Of a stretch of DNA of 64,000 nt, positions 36,085-44,390 are shown piece after piece. The DNA comes from VXNJ01 sp965249595 (GTDB taxonomy: Bacteria; Chloroflexota; UBA11872; VXNJ01). A program made the translations under genes and the position numbers. Position 1 is the first letter of the stretch; the number at the start of each line of letters is the position of its first letter. The notes beneath the pieces are model-generated. The model was not told where the DNA came from and searched no databases. It worked only from the letters and a program-made list of their open reading frames with translations. The DNA lies in NCBI GenBank assembly GCA_965249595.1, contig OZ252242.1, positions 1,426,001 to 1,490,000 on the forward strand, written 5' to 3'.

Positions 36085-37696
36085 TGTAACCCAAATCCGG
36101 AGGAAGGCAACCGATGCGAAAGAAGAAACTCAGCCGGATCGCACGGCGCGAATTGCTGGCCGCGCTTAAGGGCCGCTATCGTCGGGCAGGCAAGCCCGGC
36201 AAAAGCAAGATCCTGGACGAGTTCGTCTCCCTGACCGGCTACAACCGCAGCTACGCGACCCGGCTATTGGGGTCGTCATCGAGCGGCGGAACTGTTCCGC
36301 GGGCCCGATCCTCGCGACGAATTTACGACGCGGCCGTCAAAGAATCGCTTATCGTCCTCTGGGAGGCGTCCGACCGCATCTGCTCAAAGCGCCTGCAAGC
36401 GATATTGCCCAGCCTGATCGATGCCCTCACAGCGCCACGGACACCTGCGGCTGGACCCAAACGCAGGCAACAAGCTCCTGGCAATCAGTCCGGCGTCGAT
36501 CGATCGGGTGCTCAAACCAGTCCGCAAGACCGCCGGCAGCCGCAGACGAAATCCCCGCCGCCGCAATCGCCACCATAAGGCAGTCCCCATCCGGACCTTT
36601 GCCGATTGGCATGGCCCCGATCCCGGCTACCTTGAGATCGACCTGGTGGCCCACGGCGGCGGCAATATGGCCGGATCGTTCATCCAGACCCTGGCGGTGA
36701 CCGATGTCGCCACCGGCTGGGTTGAAGCAGTTCCGCTGCTGGCCCGCGAGCAGACCCTGGTCACCGAGGCGCTGGAGGTTATCGCCGGGCGGCTGCCGGT
36801 GTCGATCCTGGGGATCGACTTGAGGCAACGACAGCGTGTTCATCTGCCAGACCCTGATCGACTACTGCCGGCAGCGCGGGAACCCGAGTTCACCCGTTCA
36901 CGGCCGTATCGCTCCAATGACCAGGCCTACATCGAGCAGAAGAACGGGGCGGTGGTTCGATGGGTTCGCCGGTTACGAGCGCTTCTCAGGGCCTGATCGC
37001 CGGCCAGGCCCTGGCCCGGCTGTTTACCCTGGTCAGTCTTTATACGAATTACTTCCAGCCCTCGTTCAAGTTGATCGCCAGGGAGAAGATCGGATCACGC
37101 ACCCGCAAGCGCTACGACCGTCCGCAAACTCCCTGCCAGCGCCTGCTCGCGCACCCCGCGGTTGCCGAAACGGTCAAGGAGTGGTTGCGCGCTACCCGCT
37201 CCAGGTTGGATCCGCTCTTCCTGCTCAGCGGGATCAGAGCGGCCCAGTCGGCCCTGGCCACATTGGCAGCCCCCGAAGAACGATGGCAAGGTGCAAAAGG
37301 ATGACTTGTCGCAGTTCCTCGCCAAGCTCGCTCATCTCTGGCGCGAGGGCGATGCAAATCCGACGCGCCGTCCCAAACGAAAACGCCGCAGGTGGTGGCG
37401 GACTTGCCCTGATCCCTTCGAACACGTCTGGCCCGCGGTCCTTACCTACCTGCAGGATCATCCCGACGCCAGCGCAACAATGATCCTGGGAGTACTAATG
37501 CGCGATCATCCCGAAAGCGTCGGCCCAAAGCAGCTGCGGACCTTGCAGCGACGGCTCAAGCAGTGGAGATCGGTAATGGCCCGTGAACTCGTTTATGGAG
37601 TCGTCAGCGGATCCGACGATGGCGAACCAGGCATCGAAATCGTGCGCGAGATCGATCCAATCGGGGCCGAATAAATGCGCAGAAACTTCGGTTACA
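36085..37696 (+). mobile_element. decayed DDE-type insertion sequence, about 1.6 kb
   Basis: The element is outlined by imperfect inverted repeats, TGTAACCCAA at 36085-36094 and TTCGGTTACA at 37687-37696 (9 of 10 match), which flank one transposase gene. True ends may lie a few bases outside. No target-site duplication could be recognised. The transposase carries several frameshifts, so the element is inactive. It interrupts an IS110-type remnant on its left. Confidence 0.55.
36114..37674 (+). pseudogene. frameshifted integrase-core (rve) transposase
   Basis: The family has an N-terminal helix-turn-helix part, a DDE integrase core and a basic C-terminal part. The intact start has GGAGGAAGG before ATG and encodes KLSRIARRELLAALKGRYRR and YNRSYATRLLG. 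The core continues in other frames: YLEIDLVAHGGGNMAGSF (first Asp), ILGID (second Asp region), YRSNDQAYIEQKNGAVVR (Glu), then FQPSFKLIAREKIGSRTRKR. The C-terminal domain (FEHVWPAVLTYLQDHPDASA, LRTLQRRLKQWRSVMARELV) is in a further frame. At least four frame changes lie between 36421 and 37300, so no functional protein is made. Confidence 0.75.
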
Positions 37697-37869
37697 TTTT
37701 TTGGTGAGGCAACGGGACCGGCAAAACTGGGTGTCGCTGTTCAGCCCACTCAACCGTTCGGGCTAGCAGGTCGGGGATAACCGGGCGCGGCGACCTTGCT
37801 CCTACACGGTCTGTAAACGACCAAGCCGTAAGATGACGGTCTGCCGTGCCCGGGACTATCCATAAACAA

Positions 37870-37925
37870 GATACAAGCCGGATGCGTTAACGCGCACGTC
37901 CGGATCCGCGCGCGGGGAGGCCGGC
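37870..37925 (+). other. group II intron-like RNA fragment
   Basis: AGCCGGATGCGTTAACGCGC followed by ACGTCCGGATCC and a GGGGAGG run matches the stem-loop motif that commonly accompanies bacterial group II introns near their reverse-transcriptase gene. The CCGGA/TCCGG outer stem and GCG-TTAA-CGC inner stem are intact. No reverse transcriptase or full intron is present, so this is at most a scrap. The stretch 37697-37869 before it contains nothing else I can identify. Confidence 0.4.
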
Positions 37926-37960
37926 AACGGCTTTCCCGCGAACCAACCCGGCTGATCGGG

Positions 37961-38149
37961 CCGGATCGCTGCCCAATCTAACCAGCAATTGCAATACTTG
38001 GGTCAGGTGGACATGACCGCCGCGCGGCAGACGCGCAACTTGAGGGTGGAGGGGCAGAAGTGGATACGAAGACAGCGTTGGCTGAACTGGGCGTTAACGA
38101 TGAGTCGTTGTCGGAGGAAGAAAAAAGGGAGCTCGACGAGCGGGGCTAC
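37961..38149 (+). repeat. direct repeat, copy 1: leader and first codons of a dioxygenase gene
   Basis: This 189-base block recurs at 38827-39015 with only two differences seen. It covers about 99 bases of leader, a GGAGG ribosome binding site, the GTG start and the first 30 codons. The second partner repeat lies at the 3' ends of the two genes. Confidence 0.9.
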
Positions 38150-38818
38150 GTGATTTTTGAGGATATGATCGGCGGTGAGCAACTGGCTGCCATGCGGCAG
38201 CGATTTGATCGGTTAATTGCGCTTGAGGGTGGCGACGGTAGGGAATATAAACCCGAGGCCAATATCGGGAGACTGGCCAATCTCGTCGACAAGGGCTCCC
38301 AATTTGCCCCCTGTTACTCTCACCCCAAGGTTCTGGCCGCGATTTGGCACGTCATCGGCGGCGAGATGCATTTGGGCTCCCTCAATGGGCGCGCGGCGCC
38401 GCCGGGCCGCGGCAATCAGGCACTGCACTGTGACAATCAGACAACGGCGGCGGTGGTGCTGGACTACGGTGCCTGCAATTCGCTCTGGATGCTTGACGAC
38501 TTCACCCCCGACAACGGTGCCACGCGTCTGGTGCCGGGAACCCACCGGCTGTTGGCGCAGCCGCGCGATCATCTGGCCGACCCGCAGGCCGAGCACCCGG
38601 GCCAGATATTGGCCCTCGGCCGGGCCGGCTCGGTGATCGTTTTTAATGGCATCACCTGGCACGGCGGCACCACCAACCGCACCAGCCGGCCGCGTCGAGC
38701 CGTCCACTCTTTCTGGCTGGCGCGCCAGATTGAGCAGCAGCAGATCCAGGCCGATTGGCTCTCCCCGGCCACGATCGAAAACCTCTCACCGGCGGTCCGC
38801 TACGTCCTGCACGTATGA
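38060..38818 (+). CDS. phytanoyl-CoA dioxygenase-family protein, copy 1
   Basis: A cytoplasmic Fe(II)/2-oxoglutarate oxygenase of 252 residues. The iron triad is His123 and Asp125 (LHCDNQ) plus His201 (TWHGGTTNRT); the Arg that would bind 2-oxoglutarate follows in the same segment. Related PhyH proteins hydroxylate fatty acyl-CoAs, small organic acids or halogenated compounds, so the substrate is open. The GTG start has a GGAGG 7 bases upstream. The first 30 and last 27 residues equal those of the next gene, while the middle differs. Confidence 0.88.
   Translation: MDTKTALAELGVNDESLSEEEKRELDERGYVIFEDMIGGEQLAAMRQRFDRLIALEGGDGREYKPEANIGRLANLVDKGSQFAPCYSHPKVLAAIWHVIGGEMHLGSLNGRAAPPGRGNQALHCDNQTTAAVVLDYGACNSLWMLDDFTPDNGATRLVPGTHRLLAQPRDHLADPQAEHPGQILALGRAGSVIVFNGITWHGGTTNRTSRPRRAVHSFWLARQIEQQQIQADWLSPATIENLSPAVRYVLHV
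38733..38814 (+). repeat. direct repeat at dioxygenase 3' end, copy 1
   Basis: The 82 bases encoding the last 27 residues (QQQIQADWLSPATIENLSPA and onward) are identical to 39605-39686 of the downstream gene. The identity stops at the last base of the final Val codon. Confidence 0.88.
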
Positions 38819-38826
38819 ACCGGCCG

Positions 38827-39015
38827 CCGGATCGCTGTCCAATCTAACCAGCAATTGCAATACTTGGGTCAGGTGGACATGACCGCCGCGCGGCAGACGC
38901 GCAACTTGAAGGTGGAGGGGCAGAAGTGGATACGAAGACAGCGTTGGCTGAACTGGGCGTTAACGATGAGTCGTTGTCGGAGGAAGAAAAAAGGGAGCTC
39001 GACGAGCGGGGCTAC
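38827..39015 (+). repeat. direct repeat, copy 2: leader and first codons of a dioxygenase gene
   Basis: The partner of 37961-38149, 866 bases downstream and of exactly the same length, beginning just after the stop of the first dioxygenase gene. The leader in the repeat may carry a promoter, but no convincing -35/-10 pair was seen. Confidence 0.9.
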
Positions 39016-39690
39016 ACGTACTTTGAAAACGTATTGAGCCCATCGCAACTCGAAGTGATCCGCGCCCGATTTGACGAGATCGAAGCGGCCGAGGGAGATC
39101 TGGCGGGCGAAGAATATTTCGAGGGGAAGGAAGCCAACATCGGGCGGCTGGCCAATCTGGTGGACAAGGGCGACTGTTTCCGGCCCTGCTACACCCATCC
39201 CCGCGTCCTGGCCGCGATGGCCTACATCATGAAGGATGAAATCCACTTCGACTCGCTCAACGGCCGCAATTGCCCACCCGGCCAGGGCCTCCAGGCGCTC
39301 CACTGCGACGCCATGGGGACACCTGACGACAAGGGCTATCGGGTATGTCAATCGCTGTGGATCCTTGACGATTTCACGCCCCAGAACGGCGCCACCCGCA
39401 TCGTTCCCGGATCCCACAAGATCGGCAAGCGACCTAGCGACGTGGTCGACGACCCGCGCGCCCCGCATCCGGCCGAGAAACTGGTGTTGGCACCGGCAGG
39501 GACGGTGGTGATCTTTAACGGCCACTGCTGGCACAGCGGTACGGAAAACCGCAGCCATGGGCAACGCCGCGTGCTGCACGGCTGTTACGTGCGCCGCGAT
39601 GCCCAGCAGCAGCAGATCCAGGCCGATTGGCTCTCCCCGGCCACGATCGAAAACCTCTCACCGGCGGTCCGCTACGTCCTGCACGTTTGA
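38926..39690 (+). CDS. phytanoyl-CoA dioxygenase-family protein, copy 2
   Basis: A 254-residue paralogue with the complete iron site: His126, Asp128 (LHCDAM) and His203 (CWHSGTENRSHG). Core segments NIGRLANLVDKG, LNGRN and NGATRIVPGSHK are shared with copy 1 at the protein level but the DNA differs clearly. The GTG start and GGAGG lie in the duplicated leader. It is followed 11 bases later by a broken FAD oxidase gene, which may once have been in the same operon. Substrate unknown. Confidence 0.88.
   Translation: MDTKTALAELGVNDESLSEEEKRELDERGYTYFENVLSPSQLEVIRARFDEIEAAEGDLAGEEYFEGKEANIGRLANLVDKGDCFRPCYTHPRVLAAMAYIMKDEIHFDSLNGRNCPPGQGLQALHCDAMGTPDDKGYRVCQSLWILDDFTPQNGATRIVPGSHKIGKRPSDVVDDPRAPHPAEKLVLAPAGTVVIFNGHCWHSGTENRSHGQRRVLHGCYVRRDAQQQQIQADWLSPATIENLSPAVRYVLHV
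39605..39686 (+). repeat. direct repeat at dioxygenase 3' end, copy 2
   Basis: Identical to 38733-38814. Together with the 5' repeats it frames a divergent core in each gene, so the two genes look like one frame with exchanged middles. Confidence 0.88.
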
Positions 39691-39701
39691 ACTGATCGGC
39701 T

Positions 39702-40058
39702 TTGGCTGAACGGGCCCGCGATTGCATGATCGGGGCCGGGATCGTCGGGGCTTCGATTGGCTACCACCTGGCCTGCGAGGACGTAGGTGATGTTGTGGTC
39801 GTGGATCGGTCGCCACTACCTGGTTGGGGGTCGGCCGGGCGCGCGGCAGGCGGGTTCAGGCTGGAATTTACGGACCCGGCCGATATCGCCTTCTCGCGCT
39901 TCGCGCTGGAGCGCTTGCTGCGATTTGAACGCGACACCGGAGTCAGCCCGCAGCTTCGCCAGTACGGATACCCGTTCTTGCTTGGCCCAGAGCCCGGCGT
40001 GCCTGGCTGCCCTGCGCGCCAGTCTGGATGTCCAGCGGGCGGATGGATTGCGCGGGGT
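39702..40058 (+). pseudogene. truncated FAD-dependent oxidoreductase (D-amino-acid/sarcosine oxidase type)
   Basis: Only the first 100 or so residues remain: an FAD-binding Rossmann motif (MIGAGIVGASIGYHLACE), an acidic strand end (VVVVDRS) and the GSAGRAAGGFRLEFTD segment of the DAO family. A frameshift occurs near 39990; the next frame continues ALRASLDVQRADGL as expected. The gene then stops at about 40030-40060 where an IS481-type remnant on the other strand begins. The TTG start is 11 bases after the dioxygenase gene. Confidence 0.7.
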
Positions 40059-40562
40059 TAGGTGCAGCTCGGCCCAGCGGCGGAAGGGAGCAACGTCGAT
40101 GGTGCTGTACAGCCACAGGGTGCTCCCGGTGCCGGAGAGTCTGCCGCTATGGAAGCAATCAAATTGCACCAGCTCGCCGGGACGATCGACAACCAGGTGC
40201 CGCTCGGGTTCCGGTTCGGGACGCTGCGGTCCCGGCGGCCGAGATCCGTATCCCGCCCCACTCCGCACGTTGCAGCCCGGCCGCGATCGGGGCCGGTCCC
40301 AGGCCCAGGTTACCGATCGCGAACGCCAGGATGCGCTGCTCGGGCAGGGGTGAGATCGAGTTCGGCATCTGCGGGCGGCGGCGCTCACGGGGGCGCCGGA
40401 GGCCGGGGCCGTAGCTATGGCCCGGGACTTCCGCGGGCGGTAGAAGAAGGTACAGGAATGATGTATCTTCATCGCCCGGCAGGCGGCCCTGACGCTGCCG
40501 ATTTCCCTGGCCAATGCCAAAGTGCGCAGGCGGTAGCGGCATATTGCGTCTTCGGGGGTCAT
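40040..40562 (-). pseudogene. IS481-type transposase remnant
   Basis: Read on the minus strand from 40562, the N-terminal YRLRTLALAREIGSVRAACR helix-turn-helix is followed, in a second frame, by RPRERRRPQMPNSISPL and RILAFAIGNLGLGP, then back in the first frame by RPGELVQFDCFHSGRL (first catalytic Asp of the DDE triad) and WAELHLTPRNPSARW. Two frameshifts and loss of the C-terminal half make it non-functional. Its inner end coincides with the break in the FAD oxidase gene. No terminal repeats could be fixed. Confidence 0.65.
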
Positions 40563-40664
40563 GCAAAGAGGCCATTGTTGCGTTTGGTTTCACAGCAGAA
40601 TGCCGTGCGTGGCCCCTACGAAATCAAGTTCTCACCCGTCGCAGGCACTCGGAAATAGGACAGC

Positions 40665-42110
40665 CTAGACGGGCGCCAGTTTGCGGTGCCGCCGATCGTA
40701 TGTCGAGGCCAGCTTGACCAACAGGGCCTTTCGCATCCGTCCCAACGCTGGGGCATGGGCCGGATCGCCGGCCAGGTTGACATGCTCGCCGGGGTCTGCC
40801 TTGCGGTCGTAGAGGATCTCGTTGCCCTCCCCGTCAATCCAGTATTTGTTTAGCTTGTCGATGAGCGTGAGCACCGAGAATCCGCCCAGCGAATAGCGGG
40901 TGGCGCCGGGAACCGCGTAGCCAACCTGCTCAATGCCGGGTTCGAAGTACTCCACCAGCACACAGTCCTTGCCCGGTCCGTCGGCGGCGGCGAGCTGCCC
41001 CCAAAGCGAGGCCCCGTCGACCGGCGCCGGGATCGGCAGCGAGAGGGCCTCCAGCAGGGTGGGCACGAGATCTACACTTTCGAAGAATCCGTCAAATGTT
41101 CGCCCGCCGGGCAGGCCACCCGGCCAGCGCCAGACCATCGGTACGTGCAGGCAGGAATCGTAGTGGGCCTGGTTCTTCCCCATGGTGTAGTTGTCGCCAC
41201 AAGCGTCGCCGTGATCTGAGTAGTAGACCACGATCGTGTTGTCGAGTTGGCCGGAGCGCCGCAAATGCTCGATCACGCGCCCGCAATGGTGATCGACCAT
41301 CGTGCAGGAAGCATAGTAGTACCGCCGGTATTGGATTACCTCATCCTCCATGCCCGGAAGCAGGTGCTCGGCGATCTGGCGCACCATCAGCGGCTTGTCG
41401 TCCAATTCGCCGGGCACCACGTCGGGCCGCGGCACGCTTGCGGCCGGATAGCGATCAACATATTCGGCCGGCGGATTGCAGGGCGGGTGCGGAAGATAAA
41501 AACCGGCGATGGCGAACCACGGAGTGTCACCGGCGGCGTCGATGAACCCAATAGTCTGGTTGGCCACCCAGGCGCTGTAGGAGAGCTCCTCGGGAGCCTC
41601 GAAATCCCAATATTGCTGGCTGCGATCGCCGGTTATCGGGTGCGGCACGCCGACCTTGGCTTCCATGCCCGGGGCGACCTGACGAATCCAGCGGATGTAG
41701 TCGTCGGGGTAGCAGCCCGGCACTTCGGCGTTAACGTGCACGTCGAAGCCGTAGCCGGGATGCGGGCGGTCATAGTTGCGCGAGCAAAGCGGCAGGAAGT
41801 GCAGTTTGCCCAAGTTGCCGGTCCGGTAGCCGGCATCGGAGAGGAGCTGGGCAACCGTCAACTCGTCCTCTGAGAGTGGGATGCCGTTGGTAGTAACGCC
41901 GTGATTGCGGGGGTAGCGACCGGTCAGCAGGGTGGCGCGCGACGGCGCGCAGATCGGATTGTTGACGTAACAGCCGGTCACGTTGACTCCCTCAGCCGCC
42001 AGGCAATCAATGGCCGGCGTCTGCACGTAGCCGTCGGAATTTACGCCCAGGCAATCGAAGCGCTGCTGGTCTGACGTGAGGAACAGGACGTTGGGGCGGC
42101 GTTCGGCCAT
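40665..42110 (-). CDS. formylglycine-type sulfatase
   Basis: A type I sulfatase of 481 residues. Cys54 in CAPSRATLLTGR is the residue converted to formylglycine by a maturation enzyme, which must be encoded elsewhere. Metal ligands are seen in LFLTSDQQRFDCLG and YYSDHGDACGDN. There is no signal peptide, so it should be cytoplasmic, and the substrate (sulfated sugar, lipid or choline ester) is unknown. The ATG at 42110 is chosen because GGAGG precedes it at 42118-42122; an upstream in-frame start would add 15 unlikely residues. It lies in the rearranged island but is intact, unlike its neighbours. Confidence 0.9.
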   Translation of the reverse strand: MAERRPNVLFLTSDQQRFDCLGVNSDGYVQTPAIDCLAAEGVNVTGCYVNNPICAPSRATLLTGRYPRNHGVTTNGIPLSEDELTVAQLLSDAGYRTGNLGKLHFLPLCSRNYDRPHPGYGFDVHVNAEVPGCYPDDYIRWIRQVAPGMEAKVGVPHPITGDRSQQYWDFEAPEELSYSAWVANQTIGFIDAAGDTPWFAIAGFYLPHPPCNPPAEYVDRYPAASVPRPDVVPGELDDKPLMVRQIAEHLLPGMEDEVIQYRRYYYASCTMVDHHCGRVIEHLRRSGQLDNTIVVYYSDHGDACGDNYTMGKNQAHYDSCLHVPMVWRWPGGLPGGRTFDGFFESVDLVPTLLEALSLPIPAPVDGASLWGQLAAADGPGKDCVLVEYFEPGIEQVGYAVPGATRYSLGGFSVLTLIDKLNKYWIDGEGNEILYDRKADPGEHVNLAGDPAHAPALGRMRKALLVKLASTYDRRHRKLAPV

Positions 42111-42191
42111 TGGGGTGCCTCCGGTTGTCCGGACAATCGGCGTTCGTTTGCCCATTATTGGAAAAACCGATTGCCAACGGGGCGGAAGACG

Positions 42192-42712
42192 TTGAAAATA
42201 ACCGCGGTCGAGAGCTTTGTCTATCGCCTCGCGGGCCGATCTTTCGCCTGGGCCTTAGTTTCTACACCGACGAAGGCTTGACCGGCCTGGGCGAAGCCAT
42301 CCTGATGGGGCGCAGCGGCAGCTTCCGGGCCACTTTGACGGAAATGGGCGAAATCGTGGTCGGAATGGATCCCATGGCCTCGGAAAACGTCTGGTGGCGG
42401 CTTTTCCTGGGTGATCGACGGCGCGGTGGGCCGTTGACCGCATCGGCCATCGGCGCCATTGACGTGGCCATCTGGGATATCCGTGGTCAGCCCCTCGGGG
42501 TTCCCATCCATACGCTGCTTGGAGGTCTGCTGCAAGATTCGGTGCGGATGTACTACCATGCGGTCATGCCCGAACCGGCAGCGGTGGCGGACGCCCTCGG
42601 CCCGCTGCTGGAGGAGGGTTGGGCGATGGCTAAGTTCATCGCCACACCCTCCCGACCCCACCGGCGTGCCAAACCGTGAATGGTTCGATCCGCGGGCCGC
42701 GGTCCGGCGCGC
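42192..42712 (+). pseudogene. broken enolase-superfamily (mandelate racemase-like) gene
   Basis: The N-terminal capping domain and the start of the barrel are recognisable. Reading from TTG at 42192 gives KITAVESFVYRLAGR; after a frame change near 42240 comes FYTDEGLTGLGEAILMGRSG, AIGAIDVAIWDIRGQPLGVP and HTLLGGLL; a second change near 42640 restores the first frame for PPDPTGVPNREWFDPRAA. All catalytic residues would lie beyond the break at about 42712, where conjugation-type DNA on the other strand begins. It is divergent from the sulfatase gene and may have served the same pathway. Confidence 0.65.
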
Positions 42713-43089
42713 GACTTTCCCTTGTGCACCGCGCGCGCGGCGCCGACGGCATCGAATACCGGATCGGTCAGCGATTGCCCGACGACTTCGGCCAGGGCTT
42801 GCTCAACCTGCGGCGCTCGCCCTGGGTCGATCGCATCGGGGACTAGGAACAAGGCGCGCCAGGCCCAGGTGAGCGGCACCGTGATCACGCCGGTCAGTTC
42901 GGCCACCAGGCCGCTCCCGATGGCCGCGGCTACTCCCTGTGGGCTCGTCCATTCCTCGCCCAGCAGGAAGCTGACCAGATTCGATGCCGGTGGCGCTGGC
43001 GGCGGCGGCGCTGGAGCCGATTCGTAGGGATCGCCGTTGGCCTTTACCGGACCAGCCATGATCATGATTGCCACCAGCGTGACAACCAC
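42553..43089 (-). CDS. secreted/membrane conjugation-type protein, 3'-truncated
   Basis: The first 123 or so residues look genuine: a hydrophobic signal (VVTLVAIMIMAGPVKA), a Pro-rich linker, then EWTSPQGVAAAIGSGLVAEL and PLTWAWRALFLVPDAIDPG. From about 42715 downward the frame merely reads the antisense of the broken enolase-family gene, so the native 3' part is lost. It starts 17 bases after the VirB4-type segment and is likely the next gene of the same conjugation operon; a VirB6/TrbL-like membrane component is one possibility, not shown by sequence. Confidence 0.45.
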   Translation of the reverse strand: MVVTLVAIMIMAGPVKANGDPYESAPAPPPPAPPASNLVSFLLGEEWTSPQGVAAAIGSGLVAELTGVITVPLTWAWRALFLVPDAIDPGRAPQVEQALAEVVGQSLTDPVFDAVGAARAVHKGKSRAGPRPADRTIHGLARRWGREGVAMNLAIAQPSSSSGPRASATAAGSGMTAW

Positions 43090-43106
43090 GGCGAGCAGCC
43101 GGCCGC

Positions 43107-44390
43107 TTACCAGGGGTGATTGAACGTTTCGATGCGTACGCGTTGCCCGCCGGAGAGGGCGGCCAGGGCCTGGCCCCGGCCGAGCGAACCGATGCGTGCC
43201 GCCAGGGCGCGGTCCAGATTAAACATTTCGCCGAGAACCTGGCTGTGGGCATGGTGCTGACGGAAGATGATTGACGCCGCGCAATTGGCCAGGATGGATT
43301 TGCCCAGCGAATTTGCCGCAAAGTCAGCCGAGTCCTGGGTTACCAGCAGCAGCATCGCGCCGCGGGCCCGAGCCGTCTTGGCCAGGTCGAGCAGGAAACG
43401 AGCTCCCGATTCATCCTGGAGCAGGCTCCAGGCCTCATCGACCAGGATCAATTTGCGGTCAGCCGGGCGATCCAGCCAGCGGTTGAGTGAGAGCAGGCAG
43501 AGTCGTACCGCCAGCACGTAGAGATCGATGTCCTGCGAGCGCAGGGACGCGAGCTGGAAAAGCAGAAAGTCGTTGTCCAGATTCACGTTGGTCGGAGACC
43601 CCAGCAGCCGGCCCAGGGCCGGGCCGGCAAAGCGTCGAACGCGTTGCGCCAAATCTTGCGCCGGTAGAAACTCAGGCCCGCCGCCCTCTCCGGTCCGTGA
43701 CAGCTCATCGGAAATTCGAAGGTAGAAGGTGCGATTAAGGGCGTTGTAGTGGGTCGTAAACGGCTGCGCCGCGGCTCCACCATATATCGGTTGCAACGCC
43801 GGGGTTTCGACTTCGTGGAAGCCCTGATTGTCCAGATATGCGCGGACTTCCCGCACGACTTGAGATCTGGCTCGCAGTATCTCGCGCGATGACGGATTGG
43901 CGATCAGGTCCAGATGTCGGTATCTATATCGGGTTTCTACATCGCGCAGCCCGTGAAATTTCTCCGGCAACGGGCGCAGCGCCTTACCCAGCAGTGAAAG
44001 ATCTTCAACGCGCACCGTGGCCTGGCCGGTTCGCGTCGCAAAAACATCGCCCGATGCGGCCACGATGTCGCCGACATCGGCCCACTCCAGTGCCCGGGCG
44101 TATTCTTCGGCGCCCATGACTTTGCGTGAGAGCAAGAGCTGCAGGCGAGCACCATCTGAATCGATATCGGCGAAGGTTCCGCCGCCAAATGAAGAGAAAC
44201 GGGTCAGTCGACCGGCGACCCGGCAACTTTTAAGTTCGCCCGACTCATCCCAGGCCGCAAGCACTTCGACAATGCTGTGCGTCGGTGAGAAACCATCAGG
44301 ATAGGGATCCCTGACCTGCGTAGCCAGCTTTTGCCGGCGCTGAGCAATTAACGGATCCGGCGTGCCCCTAGCGGGCGGATCGGTAGCCAC
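43107..44390 (-). CDS. chimeric frame: LysRS N-terminus joined to VirB4 C-terminus
   Basis: One uninterrupted 427-codon frame. Residues 1-230 (44390-43701) are class II lysyl-tRNA synthetase: the OB-fold anticodon-binding domain (AGRLTRFSSFGGGTFADI), motif 1 region (RYRYRHLDLIANPSSREI, VETPALQPIYGGAAAQPF) and NRTFYLRISDEL. The rest of the catalytic domain, including motifs 2 and 3, is absent. From about residue 231 the protein is a VirB4/TraC-type conjugation ATPase: LGSPTNVNLDNDFLLFQL, Walker B KLILVDEAWSLLQDESG and the QDSADFAANSLGKSIL segment; its Walker A is missing. Lying 15 bases after greA fits native lysS position. Neither half should be active, so another LysRS must exist in the genome. 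Confidence 0.85.
   Translation of the reverse strand: MATDPPARGTPDPLIAQRRQKLATQVRDPYPDGFSPTHSIVEVLAAWDESGELKSCRVAGRLTRFSSFGGGTFADIDSDGARLQLLLSRKVMGAEEYARALEWADVGDIVAASGDVFATRTGQATVRVEDLSLLGKALRPLPEKFHGLRDVETRYRYRHLDLIANPSSREILRARSQVVREVRAYLDNQGFHEVETPALQPIYGGAAAQPFTTHYNALNRTFYLRISDELSRTGEGGGPEFLPAQDLAQRVRRFAGPALGRLLGSPTNVNLDNDFLLFQLASLRSQDIDLYVLAVRLCLLSLNRWLDRPADRKLILVDEAWSLLQDESGARFLLDLAKTARARGAMLLLVTQDSADFAANSLGKSILANCAASIIFRQHHAHSQVLGEMFNLDRALAARIGSLGRGQALAALSGGQRVRIETFNHPW

Noticed and set aside
38013..38150. A second open frame inside the duplicated dioxygenase leader (starting ATG at 38013)
   Set aside because: It overlaps the dioxygenase start in another frame, has no ribosome binding site and its conservation is explained by the DNA repeat.
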